Shown here: positions 6,181 through 8,477 of the stretch, in pieces | Layout: each line of letters opens with the position of its first letter | Numbering within the stretch: position 1 is the stretch's first letter | NCBI GenBank assembly: GCA_964462125.1 | Contig: CAYWXT010000244.1 | Location: 1-8,477 of the forward strand | Direction: 5' to 3' | Source: JAWLFY01 sp964462125 | GTDB lineage: Bacteria > Planctomycetota > Planctomycetia > Pirellulales > Pirellulaceae | DNA: 8,477 nucleotides | Translations under genes and position numbers: made by a program | Notes under the pieces: model-generated | What the model was told of the DNA's origin: nothing | Databases searched by the model: none | Seen by the model: only the letters and a program-made list of their open reading frames with translations

Positions 6181-8477
6181 GCGTGCATCGCTGTCCCGAG
6201 TGTGACTCGGAACTTGAACCGAAGCATCAGGAAAGCACCGGCTTTCGGTGTTCCCGCTGCGGTTCGTTGGTTGATACCCAGCTCAATTCGGCGGAACGGT
6301 CGGCGGTTTCGTCGCCGGACCCTTCGTTGGCGCGCCAGTCTTCGCACCCGCCGCGTCTGGGGCACTACCGATTGTCACGGGCCTTGGGGCGGGGGAGTTT
6401 CGGTGCGGTTTGGGCGGCTCACGATGAGCAGCTCGACCGGGCTGTGGCGATCAAGGTGCCGCGTTGGGAGTCGGCATCGTCTGAACGGATCGAGGCCTTT
6501 GTGAAGGAGGCTCGCGCGGTCGCGCGGCTGAACCATCCGGGCATTGTGCGCGTCTATGAAATTGGGCAGGCACGCTCGGGACCCTACATCGTTTCGGAGT
6601 TGATTGACGGGTGTGACTTGAAGACGCGGCTCGCGTCGCAGCCGATGACGATCCGCCAGGTGGTCCGACTCGGAATGGAATTGGGACGAGCCATTCAGCA
6701 CGCGCACGAATGCGAAATCATCCATCGCGACCTGAAGCCCGCCAACGTGATGATCGATCGCGCGGGACGAACGCATGTGATGGACTTTGGCCTGGCCAAG
6801 CAGAAATCCACCGACGCCACGATGACGGTCGAAGGACAGGTAATGGGAACTCCGGCCTACATGTCGCCGGAGCAAGCTCGCGGGGATTCCCGCCACGTGG
6901 ACGCTCGATCCGACATCTATTCACTCGGAGTGATTTTGTATGAGTGCCTGACGGGTGAGCTTCCCTTCCGGGGGAAGACGACCATGCTTTTGCACCAGGT
7001 GTTATACGACGATCCGCCAGCCTTGAGGAGATTCAACCCTTCGGTTCCGTTGGACCTCGAGAACATTTGCCTGAAGTGCCTTCAAAAGTCTCCGGAAAGC
7101 CGTTATGACACGGCGGCCCAACTGGTTGACGACTTACAGGCTTATCTCGATGGCAGGCCGGTTTCCGCGCGATCAGCGACGGCATTGGAGCGAATCGGCA
7201 AGTGGTGCCGGAGGAATCGTGCGGTCGCATCCGCCGGCGCGATCGTCTTAGCGCTGTTGTTGGCGTTCTGTACGACGAGCACGTTATTTTTGATCCGGGA
7301 ACGGACATTGCGGCAAGAGCGAGAAGTAGCTCTGGTACGCGAGCGCGACGCTGTGGTTCGGGCGGAAGAAGCAGCTCGCAAGGCGCAGATCGAACACGAC
7401 GCGTACGTCGTGGCTCAAAAAATGAATGCCGACATTTTTCGCGATCAACAGAACTCGCGTCGAGCCTTTGCCGAGGCGAGTTACCTGCATCGGATTCGAG
7501 AATGCGTTGATTGGCTGCGAGCCGGTCGCTGGCGGGCCGCACGAGAGAATCTTGAAGCCATCGAATCGGACGATCCCGATGGCGAATTACGCAGCTGGGA
7601 ATGGCACCTGCTGCGTCGAGATTTGGACGACCGGTGGTTTTCTTTCAATCCTCGCATCGGATCGATCAAGCGCCTCGCTGGAAATGAGGACGGAACGACG
7701 ATCGAGGCGCTGAGCGAACGCGGTGTATTAGGCCGGTGGCTGGTCCGCGGAGAAGATGTCAGCCGCGTTGCACTGCCTCGGCAGCGCGACGTGACCGACT
7801 TTGATCGCAGTGCTTCCACGGGTGCTTTGGCGATCGTCACCTCGGAGGGAAAACTCCAACTGTTCGATGAGACGCTGGAGGAGATCGGCTCGGTGGAACC
7901 CGCGGCTCGGTCTGCTTGGCAGTTGGCTCGATTTGACGCCACTGGGACGCGTTTGGCAGCTTGCGATCGTGGTGCGACGCTGGCGGTCTTCCGAACGGAT
8001 TCAATGGAGCTGATTCACCGCTGGGAAAGCACCGGAAACCGGGTTCTCGATTTGCAGTGGCACCCGTCGCAGCGGTCCTTCGTGACGCTTTCAGCACCCG
8101 AACGCCAATTGACGGTGTGGGACGCGGAGAAGGGGAGTCCAACAGCAACGTCCGGGTCCGGAGTGAAGGTCAATTTCTTTGCCTGGGCCAGGTCGGGGAA
8201 GGCCATCGTCGCGGGTGATCATTGGCTGCTGAGACAAATTGATCCGAACTCCGGTGAAGATCAGGAACTCGGCCACCAGATCAGTGGCATCACGGCAATT
8301 GCGCCGGACTTCCAGCCGAAGCGAATCCTCGCCGCCTCTCCCGGAGGCCCGATTTTCGAGTGGTCGTTGGCGCAGCGTCGGCGCAGTGGCCAACGCTCCT
8401 TGCATGCTGATGGTGCCAGGACGATGTCGGTTTCCCCCGGTGGACAGTATCTGATCTCGGGGGATGCGAGCGGCGAG
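6177..8477 (+). CDS. Hanks-type Ser/Thr protein kinase with zinc ribbon, TM helix and WD40-like region (3' end outside window)
   Basis: This frame is open from ATG 6177 to the right edge (767 codons, no stop), so the C-terminus is missing. It should transfer phosphate from ATP to Ser/Thr of target proteins. Domains: zinc ribbon C6-xx-C9...C25-xx-C28; kinase domain about 64-325; basic segment KWCRRNR; transmembrane helix about 349-372; a charged, probably coiled-coil stretch about 374-405; a helical linker ending in SWEWHLLRR (473-481), like the RGWEW motif of planctomycete kinases; and a degenerate WD40-like region from about 490 on. Catalytic residues are complete: glycine loop GRGSFGAVW 71-79, Lys93 in VAIK, Glu111, HRDLKPAN with Asp185 and Asn190, DFG 203-205, GTPAYMSPE 224-232, Asp246, Arg309. 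The start overlaps the upstream stop as ATGA with no strong Shine-Dalgarno site, which fits translational coupling. Confidence 0.93.
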   Translation, partial: MSVHRCPECDSELEPKHQESTGFRCSRCGSLVDTQLNSAERSAVSSPDPSLARQSSHPPRLGHYRLSRALGRGSFGAVWAAHDEQLDRAVAIKVPRWESASSERIEAFVKEARAVARLNHPGIVRVYEIGQARSGPYIVSELIDGCDLKTRLASQPMTIRQVVRLGMELGRAIQHAHECEIIHRDLKPANVMIDRAGRTHVMDFGLAKQKSTDATMTVEGQVMGTPAYMSPEQARGDSRHVDARSDIYSLGVILYECLTGELPFRGKTTMLLHQVLYDDPPALRRFNPSVPLDLENICLKCLQKSPESRYDTAAQLVDDLQAYLDGRPVSARSATALERIGKWCRRNRAVASAGAIVLALLLAFCTTSTLFLIRERTLRQEREVALVRERDAVVRAEEAARKAQIEHDAYVVAQKMNADIFRDQQNSRRAFAEASYLHRIRECVDWLRAGRWRAARENLEAIESDDPDGELRSWEWHLLRRDLDDRWFSFNPRIGSIKRLAGNEDGTTIEALSERGVLGRWLVRGEDVSRVALPRQRDVTDFDRSASTGALAIVTSEGKLQLFDETLEEIGSVEPAARSAWQLARFDATGTRLAACDRGATLAVFRTDSMELIHRWESTGNRVLDLQWHPSQRSFVTLSAPERQLTVWDAEKGSPTATSGSGVKVNFFAWARSGKAIVAGDHWLLRQIDPNSGEDQELGHQISGITAIAPDFQPKRILAASPGGPIFEWSLAQRRRSGQRSLHADGARTMSVSPGGQYLISGDASGE
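6192..6260 (+). other. N-terminal CxxC-x15-CxxC zinc ribbon of the kinase (residues 6-28)
   Basis: The residues CPEC and CSRC frame a 15-residue loop. The spacing differs from the CxC type in the upstream protein, so it is not a simple copy. Zinc ribbons ahead of the kinase domain are seen in some planctomycete kinases; the partner they bind is unknown. Confidence 0.75.
6366..7151 (+). other. Protein kinase catalytic domain (residues 64-325)
   Basis: All canonical subdomains are visible in order, from the glycine-rich loop to the conserved arginine near the end (Arg309 in PESRYDTA). The activation segment between DFG and SPE contains several Thr/Ser (STDATMT, 211-217) that are candidates for autophosphorylation, as in PknB-like kinases. 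The APE motif is SPE, which is common in bacterial kinases. Confidence 0.9.
7221..7292 (+). other. Transmembrane helix of the kinase (residues 349-372)
   Basis: About 24 hydrophobic residues (AVASAGAIVLALLLAFC then TTSTLFL) are preceded by KWCRRNR. This puts the kinase domain in the cytoplasm and the WD40-like region on the far side of the membrane. Confidence 0.8.
7644..8477 (+). repeat. Degenerate WD40-like repeats (residues 490-767, incomplete)
   Basis: Weak blades are visible through their D strands: GKLQLFDETLEE (558-569), ATLAVFRTDSMELIHRW (600-616), RQLTVWDAEKG (643-653) and GPIFEWSLAQ (724-733). Each follows a segment of the type ...DATGTRLAACDRG or ...PGGQYLISGDASG. The array continues past the window. 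In planctomycete kinases such propellers are thought to be sensing or protein-binding domains. Confidence 0.7.

Noticed and set aside
7033..7942. Several - strand open frames over the kinase linker region
   Set aside because: The kinase frame runs uninterrupted through this region with a membrane helix and linker motif. The - strand peptides are Arg/Ser-rich and have no family features.

Overview
The window reads as a piece of a planctomycete chromosome, most likely from the Pirellulales (Rhodopirellula-like) group. This is inferred from family content, not from a database search. Three things point there: a secreted repeat protein whose N-terminus carries an LEPR-XLL-type motif and whose C-terminal tail follows a pattern common in that phylum; CxC...CxxC zinc ribbons at the N-termini of membrane proteins; and a Hanks-type Ser/Thr kinase followed by a membrane segment and a WD40-like region. 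Base composition is moderately GC-rich, and all recognisable coding is on the + strand.

Layout. (1) Positions 2-115 hold the end of a reading frame that enters from the left edge and contains a second, LEPR-XLL-like motif before a stop codon. It may be a remnant or the tail of an upstream gene. (2) Positions 134-4027 encode a 1297-residue protein made of a very basic N-terminus with the LEPR-XLL motif, 14 delta-60 repeats, two PKD-like domains, a short run of RTX calcium-binding nonapeptides and a conserved-looking tail. It is probably a cell-surface or extracellular protein. (3) After a 134-base gap, positions 4162-6180 encode a 672-residue membrane protein with two identically spaced zinc ribbons, one transmembrane helix and an extracytoplasmic region of unknown function. 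That region ends in a motif reminiscent of pseudopilin C-termini. (4) Overlapping it by an ATGA junction, a Ser/Thr protein kinase starts at 6177 and runs off the right edge (767 residues visible). It has its own zinc ribbon, a complete set of kinase catalytic residues, one transmembrane helix and a degenerate WD40-like region.

How the parts relate. The membrane protein and the kinase are almost certainly translated from one message and share an architecture: cytoplasmic zinc ribbon, single membrane pass, large outer domain. They are a plausible signalling pair. The large repeat protein is a separate transcription unit as far as can be seen, and nothing in the sequence ties it functionally to the kinase pair. 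No RNA genes, insertion sequences, CRISPR arrays or attachment sites were seen.
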